Source of the DNA: Candidatus Endomicrobiellum roisinitermitis
GTDB lineage: Bacteria; Elusimicrobiota; Endomicrobiia; Endomicrobiales; Endomicrobiaceae
Assembly (NCBI GenBank): GCA_031287855.1
Contig: JAITSL010000036.1
Location: 1 to 37,086, forward strand
DNA: 37,086 nt
Direction of reading: 5' to 3'
Program-made: the position numbers and the translations under genes
Shown here: positions 26,908-36,328 of the stretch, piece by piece
How positions within the stretch are numbered: position 1 is the first letter of the stretch
Layout of the letters: each line of letters opens with the position of its first letter
The notes under the pieces: model-generated
What the model was told of the DNA's origin: nothing
Database searches by the model: none
Seen by the model: only the letters and a program-made list of their open reading frames with translations

Positions 26908-27845
26908 AAGTTTTATTTTTTGGTACAGCTTCTATATCTAAACTTTACCTTGAACATCTATATAGTAGTGGGCACGAACTTTTTATTGTAACAATGCCAG
27001 ACAAACCTGCGTTAAGAGGGCAATGTATTGTAAGTCCTGCAGTCAAGATTTTTGCTATAGAAAAAAGTATAAAATTTATTCAGCCTTTAAAGTTTGCTCA
27101 AGACGTGCATGAAACTATAAAAAATTTTAACGCAGATGTTGGCATTGCAGTGTCTTATGGGAAACTTATACCAAGGAATATCTTTGATTTACCAAAATAT
27201 AGGACTTTTAATATACATTTTTCTCTGTTGCCAAAATATAGGGGAGCAGCACCTGTACAGTATGCTTTGCTTAACGATGAACCCAAAACAGGGGTAACCT
27301 CTTTTTACATTGAAGATGGTTTAGATACAGGCAATATTTTAACGCAAAGGTCTGTGGGCATAGAAAAAAAAGACAATGCACAAACTCTGTTTAATAAGTT
27401 GGTCCCTATAGGCGTAGAAGTTATGGACCAAACTTTATCATTGTTAAAAAGTGAAAAAATTGTAATAATACCTCAAAAAGGAGAGCCAACTTTTGCACCG
27501 ACATTTAAAAAGGAAGATGGTTTAATAGATTGGTCAAAAAGTGCTAAACAAATATACAACCAATTTAGGGGCTTATACCTTTGGCCTGGAGTTTACTCAA
27601 CGTTTATTGAAAATTGTGCCAAAAGTAAAAGAGTTAAATTTTTAGATTTTGAAATTTTAGATGAAGAGTCTAAAAATAGTAATTACGGGACAGTTGTTTC
27701 TATAGAAAAAAATGTAGGGTTTACCATAGCATGTGCGGTGGGGAAAATATTAGTTACAAGACTCCAACCTGAAAATAAACCTATAATGTCTGCATGGCCT
27801 TTTGTTTTAGGCAGAAACTTAAAAGTTGGCAAAACTTTTAAATAG
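26904..27845 (+). CDS. fmt: Methionyl-tRNA formyltransferase
   Basis: A 313-residue enzyme of normal length. The N-terminal hydrolase domain shows VLFFGTASISKLYLEHL and the folate site with catalytic N103, H105 and D141 in FNIHFSLLPKYRGAAP and IEDGLDTGNIL. The C-terminal OB-like tRNA-binding domain begins around residue 205 (LIDWSKSAKQIYNQFRGLYLW). It formylates Met-tRNA(fMet) using 10-formyl-THF. The start is a GTG inside the def stop overlap. TASISKLYLEHL replaces the more usual 'TPEFA...L.', a conservative family variation. A gap of 108 bases then precedes trxA. Confidence 0.96.
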   Translation: MKVLFFGTASISKLYLEHLYSSGHELFIVTMPDKPALRGQCIVSPAVKIFAIEKSIKFIQPLKFAQDVHETIKNFNADVGIAVSYGKLIPRNIFDLPKYRTFNIHFSLLPKYRGAAPVQYALLNDEPKTGVTSFYIEDGLDTGNILTQRSVGIEKKDNAQTLFNKLVPIGVEVMDQTLSLLKSEKIVIIPQKGEPTFAPTFKKEDGLIDWSKSAKQIYNQFRGLYLWPGVYSTFIENCAKSKRVKFLDFEILDEESKNSNYGTVVSIEKNVGFTIACAVGKILVTRLQPENKPIMSAWPFVLGRNLKVGKTFK

Positions 27846-27953
27846 TAAAGATTTGAGAATTCCAAAAAGTGCTTCTTTGAGTGTTTAAATCAAGCAAATT
27901 AAGTGTAAAGTGTTGTTGGTTTTTATAAGTTTGTGTAAGTTAGGGAGGCTGTT

Positions 27954-28271
27954 ATGGCAATTGAAGTTAATGAAAGTACTTTTTCTCAAGAAGTGCTGTC
28001 TTCAGAAGAACCAGTTTTAGTAGATTTTTGGGCACCTTGGTGTGGCCCTTGTAAAATGCTTTCTCCAGTTATAGATGAGATTGCTGCAGAGTACGAGGGT
28101 AAAGCAAAAGTTGTTAAAGTAAATACAGACGCAAACATGTCTTTGTCTAGTCAATACCAAGTTACATCTATTCCATGTTTAATATTGTTTAAGGGTGGTA
28201 ATGTAATTCAAAGAATGGTTGGTTTTAGGTCTAAAAACGATCTGAAAAAGTTAATAGACACTGTGCTTTAA
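27954..28271 (+). CDS. trxA: Thioredoxin
   Basis: A 105-residue thioredoxin with the active site WCGPC (C30, C33) in VDFWAPWCGPCKMLSP. The conserved cis-Pro is in VTSIPCLILF; there is an extra Cys after it (IPC where IPT is usual), which could be sensitive to oxidation. Gly-rich GFRSKNDLKK closes the fold. It donates electrons to ribonucleotide reductase and other disulfide enzymes in the cytosol. AGGGAGG is a strong SD. trxB follows 38 bases downstream, forming a reductase-thioredoxin pair. Confidence 0.97.
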   Translation: MAIEVNESTFSQEVLSSEEPVLVDFWAPWCGPCKMLSPVIDEIAAEYEGKAKVVKVNTDANMSLSSQYQVTSIPCLILFKGGNVIQRMVGFRSKNDLKKLIDTVL

Positions 28272-28309
28272 AATTCTTTTAATTTTGATTTCTAAGAAAG
28301 GGTGTGGAC

Positions 28310-29218
28310 ATGGTATATGATGTTATAATCATAGGGGCTGGCCCTGCTGGTCTTGCAGCAGCTATTTATTCTTCTAGAGCAAGGCTTAACACTTTATTAA
28401 TAGAAAAAAATGGTTGCGGTGGACAAATGATTGTTACCGACTTGCTTGAAAATTATCCTGGCTTTAATGGTGGAATAAACGGGTTCGATCTTGCTTTAAA
28501 ATTGCAAGAACAAGCTAAAGAATTTGGCGCAGAGATAATTTATGATGAAGTTGTAAGTTTGCAAGATGGAAACATAAAAAAGGTTGTAACAGTAAATAAT
28601 TTTTATCAAACAAAAACTATTATTATAGCTTCAGGTACGCACGTAAAAAAAATGAACATTCCCGGTGAGTCTGCTTTTATAGGTAAAGGTGTATCTTTTT
28701 GTGCTACATGCGATGCCCCATTTTATAAGGATAAAGATGTGGTTGTTATAGGTGGCGGGGATTCTGCTATTCAAGAAGCTATATATTTATCCAAGTTTGC
28801 CAAAAATGTAACAATTGTGCACAGAAAAGATTCTTTAAAAGCAGCAAAAATTTTACAAGAAAAACTGTTATCTTATAGTAATATTTCTATAATGTATAGT
28901 AGTGTACCTAACGAAATTATTGGTACAAGCTCTATAGAAAAAATAAGAATAACTAATATTAAAACAAGCCAAGTGCAAGAACTAAACGCAAATGGTGTTT
29001 TTGTTTTTATAGGGTTATTGCCAAACACAGATTTTATTACAAACATTTTGTTAGATAATAAAGGATATGTTATTACAGATGAAAATATGCATACTTCTAT
29101 TGTTGGAATTTTTGCTTGTGGAGATGTAAGAAAAAAGCAGTTAAGGCAAGTAATAACTGCAACTTCAGATGGAGCTCAAGCAGCAGTTAGTGCGGCGCAC
29201 TACTTAGAAACTTTATGA
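28310..29218 (+). CDS. trxB: Thioredoxin reductase
   Basis: A 302-residue flavoprotein, slightly shorter than the usual 310-320. The FAD site is VIIIGAGPAGLAAAIY near the N-terminus and GIFACGDV near the end. The redox pair is C131-A-T-C134 in VSFCATCDAPF. The NADPH domain shows VVVIGGGDSAIQEA, and HRKDSLKA replaces the usual HRRxxxRA, keeping basic residues for NADPH phosphate. I start at the ATG 28310, eight bases after AAAGG; a GTG at 28304 would be too close to it. It reduces TrxA. Its stop overlaps polA by four bases (ATGA). Confidence 0.95.
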   Translation: MVYDVIIIGAGPAGLAAAIYSSRARLNTLLIEKNGCGGQMIVTDLLENYPGFNGGINGFDLALKLQEQAKEFGAEIIYDEVVSLQDGNIKKVVTVNNFYQTKTIIIASGTHVKKMNIPGESAFIGKGVSFCATCDAPFYKDKDVVVIGGGDSAIQEAIYLSKFAKNVTIVHRKDSLKAAKILQEKLLSYSNISIMYSSVPNEIIGTSSIEKIRITNIKTSQVQELNANGVFVFIGLLPNTDFITNILLDNKGYVITDENMHTSIVGIFACGDVRKKQLRQVITATSDGAQAAVSAAHYLETL

Positions 29219-31935
29219 AAAGATTTTTTATAATAGACGGTAACGCTTATATACATAGAGCATATCACGCTTTGCCGCCTCTTACTACTACTAACAATCA
29301 GCAGGTTAATGCAGTTTACGGTTTTGTAAAGTTGCTATTTAAAATAAAAGATAACTTTAAACCGGACTTTATTATTGTTTGTTTTGATTTTCCTTCAAAA
29401 AATTTTAGACATCAAATATTTGCAGAGTACAAAGCAAACAGAAAGCCTTTAGATGTTGGTCTTATAAGTCAAATGCCAATAGTAAGGGAAGCAGTTGATG
29501 CTTTAGATATTAAAAAGATAGAAATAAAGGGTTACGAGTCTGACGATTTAATCGCAACTCTTGTAGAAAAAAACAAGAAAAACAACATTAAAACTGTTAT
29601 AGTAACTGGCGACAAAGATATTTTACAACTTGTTGATAGTCAAAGTGTTTTAGTTTGGAACGATTCTAAAGATATAATGTATGATGATAATAAAGTTGCA
29701 CAAAAGTATGGCATTTCTCCTGTCCAAGTTGTAGATATGCTGTCTTTGATGGGAGACAGTGTTGATAATGTGCCAGGAGTAAAAGGTATTGGCGAAAAAA
29801 CGGCAATAAAACTTGTACAAGAGTATAACACGGTAGAAAACATTTTAAAGAATGCTAGCTCTATAAAGGGCAATGTTAGTAAATTGTTGCAACAATATCG
29901 AGATAATGCTTTGCTTAGCAAAAAGTTGGTAGAACTAAACAAGAATGTACCTTTAGAATATAATTTGGAAGACTTTCGAACTAGAAACTTAAATATAGAC
30001 AAAGCAATTTCTTTTTTTGAAAAGTACGAGTTTAAAAGTTTAATAGAGAAAGTTAGTCCAAAAGTAAACAGTAACATGAAATCAAATCAAGAAAAAGATA
30101 CACAATTAAACAATCCTTTTGAAATCAGTTTTAAAGTTGTTTCTTCAATACAAAAAGCCACTGAAATTGCAGCTCTTATACAGGAAACAAAAATATTTGC
30201 CTTAAAGACGGTAACTTCTTTACAAGATTCTTTAAAAGCGCAAATAGTTGGTGTGAGTTTGTCTATAGAGCAGCAAAAAGATATAAAGTCTTTTTATTTT
30301 CCTATAGGGAGTAGTGACTTAACTACTTGGCAAATTACTTTAAAAGAATTTGAATCAATTTTTAAGCCTATTTTTATTTCAAACGAAATAAAAATAGTAG
30401 GTCACGATTTAAAACAAGAAAGAAATATATACAGTACTAGCAATATAAAGTCAAACAACATGTTTTTTGACACCATGTTAGCGTCTTATTGTTTAAACTC
30501 TCAAGAGTCACACGACATTTTTGATATTTCAAAAAAATATTTAAACTTTCATGTTGATGATACGTATCTTGATAAAAACATAAGAAAAGTTGTTTTTGCT
30601 GACGCTCCTGTAGAATTTTGTGCAAAGTATGCAAGCACAATTTCTTGTTTGGCGTTTACAATTTACAAAGTTTTTTATAGCAAAATTGAAAAAAATAAAC
30701 TAACAAATCTCTTTTTTGACATAGAAATGCCTTTAATTGAAGTCCTTTCAGAAATGGAAATAGCTGGTATAAAAGTGGACCATTCTTTTTTGCATAAATT
30801 TAATGAGCAGATAGTTTTAGAACTTAAAAAAAGTGAACATGAAATATATAAAATTGCTGACAAAGAATTTAATATTAATTCTCCAAGACAGCTTGCAAAT
30901 ATAATGTTTGAAAAGCTCCAGCTCCCTGTCATCAAAAGAACAAAAACAGGATATTCTACAGATGAAGAAGTGTTGTTAGAACTTTCGTCGTATAAAATCG
31001 CATCTGAGATTTTAAAGTATAGAGAATTGCAGAAAATAAAAAGCACCTACATAGACCCAATAGCAAACTATTGTGCTTATTATGGGGATAGAATTCATAC
31101 TGTTTTTAATCAAGCCATTACAACTACAGGTCGGCTTTCTTCTACAGATCCGAACTTGCAAAATATTCCTATAAAGTCTACATACGCTAAAGAATTTAGG
31201 AAAGCTTTTATAGCTAAAGAAGGAACAGTTTTTGTTTCTGCAGACTATTCTCAAATAGATTTAAGAGTCTTAGCCCACCTTTCAGGAGATAAAAAACTTA
31301 TAGAGGACTTTAATAATGGAGCAGATATTCACAACGCTACAGCAAGGGAAATTTTTAATATACCAGAACCGGAACCATTACCAGAAAAGTTAAGAAGTGC
31401 AGCAAAAGCGATTAACTTTGGAATAGTCTATGGGATATCGCCTTTTGGTCTTTCAAGACAATTGAACGTTAACATACTGCAAGCAAAAAGATACATAGAC
31501 AACTATCTTACAAAATATGAAGGTGTAAAACTTTGGATGAGTCAAGTTGTTAGCCAAGCTTTAAAAAAGGGGTATGCGTGTACTATAACAGGCAGGATGA
31601 GGTACATGCCAGAACTTACATCACCGGTAACAAGAATAAAAAATGCGGGCCAAAGGATTGCTTTAAATATGCCTGTGCAAGGAAGCTCTGCAGACATAAT
31701 AAAAATTGCAATGATAAACATTTACAAAGAACTTAAAAAAAATAATTGCAAATCTTTAATGTTACTTCAAGTCCACGATGACCTTCTTTTTGAGGTGCCA
31801 AAAAAAGAAAAAGAAGACTTAATCTCTCTTATAAAAGAAAAAATGGAAAACGCCCTTAGTTTAAAAGTGCCGTTATTTGTAGATATAAAAGTTGGCGCTA
31901 ATTGGGGCCAAATGCAAAAATATGAGCATTTTTAA
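29215..31935 (+). CDS. polA: DNA polymerase I, proofreading domain degenerate
   Basis: A 906-residue family A polymerase. The N-terminal 5'-nuclease (about 1-285) keeps IIDGNAYIHRAYHAL, KGYESDDLIA, TGDKDILQLV and GVKGIGEKTAIKL. The middle 3'-5' exonuclease-like domain (about 305-500) has lost its acidic residues: the DxE motif is replaced (IFALKTVTSL), the 'NLKYD' position reads HDLKQER, and the late YxxxD reads YASTI. The polymerase domain is intact with motif A at D677 (SADYSQIDLR), the O-helix K731 (RSAAKAINFGIVYG) and motif C D855/D856 (QVHDDLLFEV). So it should fill gaps and remove RNA primers without proofreading. It overlaps trxB. Confidence 0.97.
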   Translation: MKRFFIIDGNAYIHRAYHALPPLTTTNNQQVNAVYGFVKLLFKIKDNFKPDFIIVCFDFPSKNFRHQIFAEYKANRKPLDVGLISQMPIVREAVDALDIKKIEIKGYESDDLIATLVEKNKKNNIKTVIVTGDKDILQLVDSQSVLVWNDSKDIMYDDNKVAQKYGISPVQVVDMLSLMGDSVDNVPGVKGIGEKTAIKLVQEYNTVENILKNASSIKGNVSKLLQQYRDNALLSKKLVELNKNVPLEYNLEDFRTRNLNIDKAISFFEKYEFKSLIEKVSPKVNSNMKSNQEKDTQLNNPFEISFKVVSSIQKATEIAALIQETKIFALKTVTSLQDSLKAQIVGVSLSIEQQKDIKSFYFPIGSSDLTTWQITLKEFESIFKPIFISNEIKIVGHDLKQERNIYSTSNIKSNNMFFDTMLASYCLNSQESHDIFDISKKYLNFHVDDTYLDKNIRKVVFADAPVEFCAKYASTISCLAFTIYKVFYSKIEKNKLTNLFFDIEMPLIEVLSEMEIAGIKVDHSFLHKFNEQIVLELKKSEHEIYKIADKEFNINSPRQLANIMFEKLQLPVIKRTKTGYSTDEEVLLELSSYKIASEILKYRELQKIKSTYIDPIANYCAYYGDRIHTVFNQAITTTGRLSSTDPNLQNIPIKSTYAKEFRKAFIAKEGTVFVSADYSQIDLRVLAHLSGDKKLIEDFNNGADIHNATAREIFNIPEPEPLPEKLRSAAKAINFGIVYGISPFGLSRQLNVNILQAKRYIDNYLTKYEGVKLWMSQVVSQALKKGYACTITGRMRYMPELTSPVTRIKNAGQRIALNMPVQGSSADIIKIAMINIYKELKKNNCKSLMLLQVHDDLLFEVPKKEKEDLISLIKEKMENALSLKVPLFVDIKVGANWGQMQKYEHF

Positions 31936-31973
31936 TAGTTAATTTTTTTCGAATTTGAGGATTTGGGGTTTTT

Positions 31974-32570
31974 ATGATAGTGGGTTTAACTGGAGGTATT
32001 GCTACTGGCAAGAGCGAAAGTGTAAAATATTTGCAAGAGCTAGGAGCTTATTGCATAGACGCAGACTTAATATCTAAAGAGTTAACAAAAAAAGGGCTGC
32101 CGGCTTTCAATGATTTAGTAAAAAAGTTTGGTGAAAATATTTTACTTTTAGATGGCTCTTTAGACAGAAAAAAGTTAGGGGACATTATTTTTTCAAACAA
32201 ACAAGCAAAACTCAAGGTAGAAAAGATATTGCACGCTTATATAATTTCTTGTATTAACGAAATTGTTTTAGCAGAAAAATATAACCACAGTTTAATAATT
32301 ATAAACGCTCCACTTCTTTTTGAAGTAGGGTTAGACAGAATTTGCGATAAAATTGTTGTGGTGTGGGCGCCTTATAAAATAGAAGCAAGCAGACTTGCTA
32401 TTAGAGACACTTTAAATATGAGAGAAGTTAAAAGAAGAATACAATCCCAAATGCCTATAGAAAAAAAAATGGAACTAGCAGATTTTGTTATAGACAACTC
32501 TAGAACAAAACAAAAGTTAAAAAATAATATCATAAGTTTATACAAGTTGTTGACATATAACTTAAAATAA
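31974..32570 (+). CDS. coaE: Dephospho-CoA kinase
   Basis: A 198-residue P-loop kinase of normal length. The Walker A is GLTGGIATGKSE (4-15), a small change from the usual GGIGSGKS. IDADLISKEL is the dephospho-CoA/ATP site ('D.D.i'), and later IINAPLLFEVGLD and the lid-like RDTLNMREVKRRIQSQMP are family features. It adds the 3'-phosphate to complete coenzyme A. It follows polA by 38 bases in the same direction, a frequent pairing. A G-rich stretch serves as a poor SD. About 160 bases then separate it from rho. Confidence 0.96.
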   Translation: MIVGLTGGIATGKSESVKYLQELGAYCIDADLISKELTKKGLPAFNDLVKKFGENILLLDGSLDRKKLGDIIFSNKQAKLKVEKILHAYIISCINEIVLAEKYNHSLIIINAPLLFEVGLDRICDKIVVVWAPYKIEASRLAIRDTLNMREVKRRIQSQMPIEKKMELADFVIDNSRTKQKLKNNIISLYKLLTYNLK

Positions 32571-32627
32571 TATACTATTAATTAGCTTAGCCTAACTTAC
32601 TAAGGGTACTTTTCAAGCCCATAATCG

Positions 32628-32641
32628 TTGATTTAAATCAA
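32628..32641. promoter_or_regulatory. FNR-type palindrome upstream of rho
   Basis: TTGATTTAAATCAA is a perfect palindrome matching the FNR/CRP-family half-site pair TTGAT-N4-ATCAA. It lies about 90 bases before the rho ATG. No FNR-type regulator is seen in the window, so its use is uncertain; in AT-rich DNA a chance match is possible. Confidence 0.35.
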
Positions 32642-32730
32642 TTCAATATTAACATACAGGAAAAACAATAATCTATTTTCAAAGAAAAATCAAAGAATTT
32701 TGGCAGTTTTAAACTCTGGAGGGCGAGTTA

Positions 32731-34020
32731 ATGGAAAAAGATAGGTCTATGAATGTGTCAGTTTTGTCTAAGCGTACTATGGCAGAATTGGTAGAAATTG
32801 CAAAAAATTTAAAACTTGACAATGTTGCAGGGTTAAGAAAACAAGAACTTATAGCAAAAATTTTTGAAGCTCAATCAAAAGCCAATAAACTAGTTTATGA
32901 TGAAGGTGTCTTAGAAATTTTGCCTGACGGTTTTGGTTTTTTACGTTCTCCAGACTACAATTATCTTCCAGGTCCAGACGATATATATATATCTCCTTCC
33001 CAAATTAAGAAATTTGCACTAAGAAAAGGTGACACTGTTGCAGGTTATGTTCGTCCACCTCAAGCTCAACAAGAACGATATTTCGCATTACTTCAAGTAA
33101 AATCAATTAACGGACAAGAAGATTTAGAACACATAAGAGATAGGGTCCTTTTTGACAATTTGACTCCTCTTTACCCTAATGAGAAAATAGTTTTGGAAAC
33201 AAAAAAAGAAGAAGTGTCTACAAGAGTTATAGATATGATAGTCCCTATTGGTAAAGGGCAAAGAGTTTTAATTAATGCTGCTCCTAGAACTGGCAAAACT
33301 GTCCTTCTGCAGAAAATAGCAAACGCTATAACAGAAAACAATCCTGGCGTTACGCTTATGGTGTTGCTTATCGATGAAAGACCAGAAGAAGTTACAGATA
33401 TGCAACGTTCTGTTAAAGGTGAAGTTATTTCTTCAACTTTTGACGAACCCTCAGACAGGCATATTCAAGTTGCAGAAATGGTAATAGAAAAAGCTAAAAG
33501 AATGGTAGAAAATGGTAGAGATGTAGTTGTGTTGTTAGACTCTATTACAAGACTTGCTAGAGCATATAACACGGCCATTCCTTCAAGCGGAAGAGTTCTT
33601 TCGGGTGGGTTAGATTCTAATGCACTTCAAAGACCCAAAAGGTTTTTTGGCGCAGCTAGAAACATAGAAGAAGGTGGCAGTCTTACAATTATAGGCACAG
33701 CGCTTGTTGAAACTGGTAGTAGAATGGACGATGTTATATTTGAAGAATTTAAAGGTACAGGCAATAGTGAGATTTATCTGGATAGAAAGCTTGCAGATAG
33801 AAGAGTTTTTCCTGCTATAGACTTATTGCGTTCAGGCACTAGAAAAGAAGAACTGTTATTAAACGAAGATGAAAAAAATAAAATGTGGATAATAAGAAAA
33901 TGGATGAACTCAATGAATTCTATAGAAGTTATGGAAGAACTTAGTAAACGTTTACGTAACTCAAAATCTAACAAAGACTTTTTAAAACAGATGGAACTTG
34001 CCAGCATGGAAGGTTTGTGA
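32731..34020 (+). CDS. rho: Transcription termination factor Rho
   Basis: A 429-residue hexameric RNA helicase, normal length. The N-terminal helical bundle is [20 protein letters not shown], then the cold-shock-like RNA-binding domain with [15 protein letters not shown] (65-79). The ATPase has Walker [11 protein letters not shown] (181-190), the [12 protein letters not shown] motif, Walker [16 protein letters not shown], the Q-loop region and the R-loop/arginine finger around [18 protein letters not shown]. No insertion of the kind seen in Actinobacteria is present. TGGAGGG precedes the ATG. The scarcity of hairpin terminators with U runs in this window is consistent with Rho-dependent termination being important. 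Confidence 0.97.
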   Translation: MEKDRSMNVSVLSKRTMAELVEIAKNLKLDNVAGLRKQELIAKIFEAQSKANKLVYDEGVLEILPDGFGFLRSPDYNYLPGPDDIYISPSQIKKFALRKGDTVAGYVRPPQAQQERYFALLQVKSINGQEDLEHIRDRVLFDNLTPLYPNEKIVLETKKEEVSTRVIDMIVPIGKGQRVLINAAPRTGKTVLLQKIANAITENNPGVTLMVLLIDERPEEVTDMQRSVKGEVISSTFDEPSDRHIQVAEMVIEKAKRMVENGRDVVVLLDSITRLARAYNTAIPSSGRVLSGGLDSNALQRPKRFFGAARNIEEGGSLTIIGTALVETGSRMDDVIFEEFKGTGNSEIYLDRKLADRRVFPAIDLLRSGTRKEELLLNEDEKNKMWIIRKWMNSMNSIEVMEELSKRLRNSKSNKDFLKQMELASMEGL

Positions 34021-34138
34021 TAGGTATATCACAATAACTGTTCAACAAAAGTTCAATATTTAGCTAATGATTGTAAAGATTCTTGTTAAAATAATAGATA
34101 TTTGTCTAGGCATATACTTTATTTGTGTTGTTTTATCT

Positions 34139-34303
34139 TCAAATTTGAATTTTCAAAAGTTTTCTTAATTTTTCTTGCAATAATTTTTTGTCAGGTAAAT
34201 GTATTTTATATTCTGCAACCATAGCAGGTTTTATTGCTCTGTTTAAAGCATGCTTCATAACTGCATTGTCTTTGTTCTCTGTGTCATATGTGGATTTTGA
34301 CAT
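34139..34303 (-). pseudogene. C-terminal remnant of a YhcG/DUF1016 nuclease
   Basis: A 54-codon frame on the minus strand encodes ENKDNAVMKHALNRAIKP then MVAEYKIHLPDKKLLQEKL, which matches the C-terminal end of the DUF1016 (YhcG) PDDEXK-type proteins ('...VVEYALR...KPI.VSEY...LP...L...L'). The nuclease core upstream is absent. The matching N-terminal part lies on the same strand at about 34692-34980, on the far side of tRNA-Ala and two GC-rich repeats. Identity is by motif memory and should be treated as likely, not certain. Confidence 0.6.
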
Positions 34304-34445
34304 TTATGTCAATGATTCCAATAAAGTTAGCCAAGTCAGGTAGAAATTTAATTGTCCTAAATTTTTAGAGTTAAATTTCACATCAAATTTATGTATAATT
34401 GCTTCATTGGTAAACATATGAAATAGTTATGTGCCCAAGAGGGTC

Positions 34446-34567
34446 GCAGTGCGACGAATAAGGAGCACGAGGCTGCGACGGGTGCAAGAAGTGAACGCCC
34501 GGGACCGCAATACGACTAATAAGGAACACGAGTCTGCGGCGGGCGCAAGAAGTGAACGCCCGGGACC
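34446..34567. repeat. GC-rich 61-bp element, two tandem copies (R1, R2)
   Basis: R1 is 34446-34506 and R2 is 34507-34567, exactly 61 bases each with 7 differences and no spacer. A third copy (R3) lies at 36701-36762. Each has a 5-bp stem (for example CCGCA with TGCGG) and a second stem (CGGGCG with CGCCCG). Base changes between the copies keep the pairs. GC content is far above the surrounding DNA. A further hairpin (CAGGG with CCCTG) follows R2 at about 34567-34582. No protein frame is credible here. Confidence 0.8.
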
Positions 34568-34618
34568 AGGGGCAAGGCCCTGACCGGAAGTTTTTGAAAA
34601 GTAAATAAAGTGTAAGAT

Positions 34619-34691
<73 letters not shown>

Positions 34692-34980
34692 TTTGATTTG
34701 TCAATTTCTTTGAAAGCGCTATCAACAACTTATCACCATAACGAGCCTTGACTTGCCCGTCTTGTTCTTTTCCTACAACTATTTGCCCTACTTGCCAATA
34801 AGTCTTTAACGATTGGTTGGTAATATCTCTAAATATTATTTTTCTTGCCTTTACCATCAATTCTTTAATTTTTAAGATGGCATCGTCAAGTAAAGCATCT
34901 TTTTTATGACGAACTATTTTTCTTTCTTCATTATAAATCCTTACAAGCGAGATATTTTCCCTTCTTGCAACAGTGATGAT
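34692..34980 (-). pseudogene. N-terminal remnant of a YhcG/DUF1016 nuclease
   Basis: On the minus strand the frame encodes MVKARKIIFRDITNQSLKTY, WQVGQIVVGKEQDGQVKAR and YGDKLLIALSKKLTNQ, the N-terminal DUF1016 pattern ('AR....N.....YW.IG..I...EQ....A.YG..LL..LS..L'). It stops abruptly at the 3' end of tRNA-Ala. Upstream, the same frame continues to a TAA near 34985 with ARRENISLVRIYNEERKIV, which I do not recognise. YhcG proteins are PDDEXK nucleases linked to restriction or DNA repair. The rest of the gene, about 200 residues of its centre, is missing. No function is expected. Confidence 0.65.
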
Positions 34981-35014
34981 AGTGTTTGTTTATTTTTTTA
35001 TATTTCATCTGCCT

Positions 35015-36328
35015 TCAATCAACAACTTCCCAATGTCCGCCTTTATCAGCCCCTATGCGACGAATTCGGCCTTGAAGTTTTAGTGTTTTTATATTTTTTT
35101 CTATGCCTTTTATACTAATGCCTATAATTTCAACTAGTTCTCTTGTCTTTATGTTTGGATTTGCCTTTATAGCGTCAATTATTTTCTCCCTACTTTTCTC
35201 CCTACTTTTCTCCCTACTTTCTGCTACAGTTTTGACATTTGTTTGATTTTCTAATAACTCAAATTTCAAGGTTGTTTGTAAAATTGCGCTACTTATTGTA
35301 ATACTTTCTCTACCGTATTTGGTGATGATTTTTGGAATGCCTGAACCTATTTGCTCTACATATTCAAGATCTTTAAATACTCGTATTATCTGGCGGTTTC
35401 TTGGCATAGAAGTTCCACTATAAAAGCTTTCTAGGTCTAATCCTTCCACTAAGCCACCAAAAGACGTAATCACAAATTTATCTGAAAATATTTCAAAAAT
35501 AGGGGTATCTCCATAAGTGTAATCATTATGGGCAAAAGCGTTGATTATTGTTTCGTGTAAAACGGCTTTATCAACCAAAGTTTTATCTAAACGGGACTTC
35601 ATAGGACGTTTAAGCGATTGTGTAATATTTTCTATATCAAATCTATCTAAAACTTTTTGCATTGCTGTTATTAAGCAACAATGCTGAAAATCTTCCCGGC
35701 CAATTAAGTTTAATTTATCTTTTCCTGCATATTTACCAATGCGAACAGAGGTATTGTTATTATCTGAAAACAGATTTGCAACTTGATTATATTTTCTGTC
35801 ATTAGTTAAAAAGTCAAGCGTTCTTGCAAAGTTATCATTTAAGGTTTTCTTTTTAAGTCCGTAATAAAGTTTAAGTTGCTCAAATTCAAGATCTTGATGA
35901 CGGGAAACTATATTTGCTAAAGATAAATGATGTCTTTTTGACATAAGTTTATTTATCAGATCTTCTGTCATGGGTTGAGAAGAACTCCCTATACGGACAA
36001 AACAACCTGCTTCCGATCGTCCTTTTTGCTTTATATAATACGGAGTTTCTGGCCCTCCTGCAACTTTGACGATTATTGTTGTTTTGCCGTCTTGCTCTTT
36101 TGTCAAAATATCAAACAATCCCATAATACTTGGACGAATATTATTTATCAATCTATCTTTAATTTTTAGTTGCACTTTATCAGGACTAGAAATACCTATT
36201 ATATCACCGTTACCTTTAATGCCAATTTGAATCTCACCACCCGTAGAATTAAGAAAAGAGACAACTTCTTTTTCCAAGTCGTCGGTTAAACTCTCTTTGT
36301 GTTCTGTGTGGTTGTTTTCCATAAACAT
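35015..36328 (-). CDS. Schlafen/AlbA_2-type ATP-binding protein with C-terminal winged helix
   Basis: A 437-residue accessory protein. Residues about 8-120 form an AlbA_2 (Schlafen AAA_4) domain: EHKESLTDDLEKEVVSFLNS, TGGEIQIGIKGNGDIIGISS and a later FVRIGSSS. A GHKL-type ATPase domain follows with VDKAVLHETIINAFAHNDY as N box and TSFGGLVEGLD as G box. A linker with SREKSREKSREK (about residues 369-381) leads to a winged-helix end, NPNIKTRELVEIIGISIKG. Such proteins are usually predicted transcription regulators or parts of mobile and defence islands. The first ATG lacks an SD, as does the next two codons on. Substrate and partners unknown. Confidence 0.88.
   Translation of the reverse strand: MFMENNHTEHKESLTDDLEKEVVSFLNSTGGEIQIGIKGNGDIIGISSPDKVQLKIKDRLINNIRPSIMGLFDILTKEQDGKTTIIVKVAGGPETPYYIKQKGRSEAGCFVRIGSSSQPMTEDLINKLMSKRHHLSLANIVSRHQDLEFEQLKLYYGLKKKTLNDNFARTLDFLTNDRKYNQVANLFSDNNNTSVRIGKYAGKDKLNLIGREDFQHCCLITAMQKVLDRFDIENITQSLKRPMKSRLDKTLVDKAVLHETIINAFAHNDYTYGDTPIFEIFSDKFVITSFGGLVEGLDLESFYSGTSMPRNRQIIRVFKDLEYVEQIGSGIPKIITKYGRESITISSAILQTTLKFELLENQTNVKTVAESREKSREKSREKIIDAIKANPNIKTRELVEIIGISIKGIEKNIKTLKLQGRIRRIGADKGGHWEVVD
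35184..35219. repeat. 12-bp tandem repeat inside the AlbA-type gene, three copies
   Basis: The plus strand shows TTTCTCCCTACT three times in a row, encoding REKS repeats in the hinge before the winged helix. Gain or loss of a unit would change the hinge length without breaking the frame. Confidence 0.8.
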
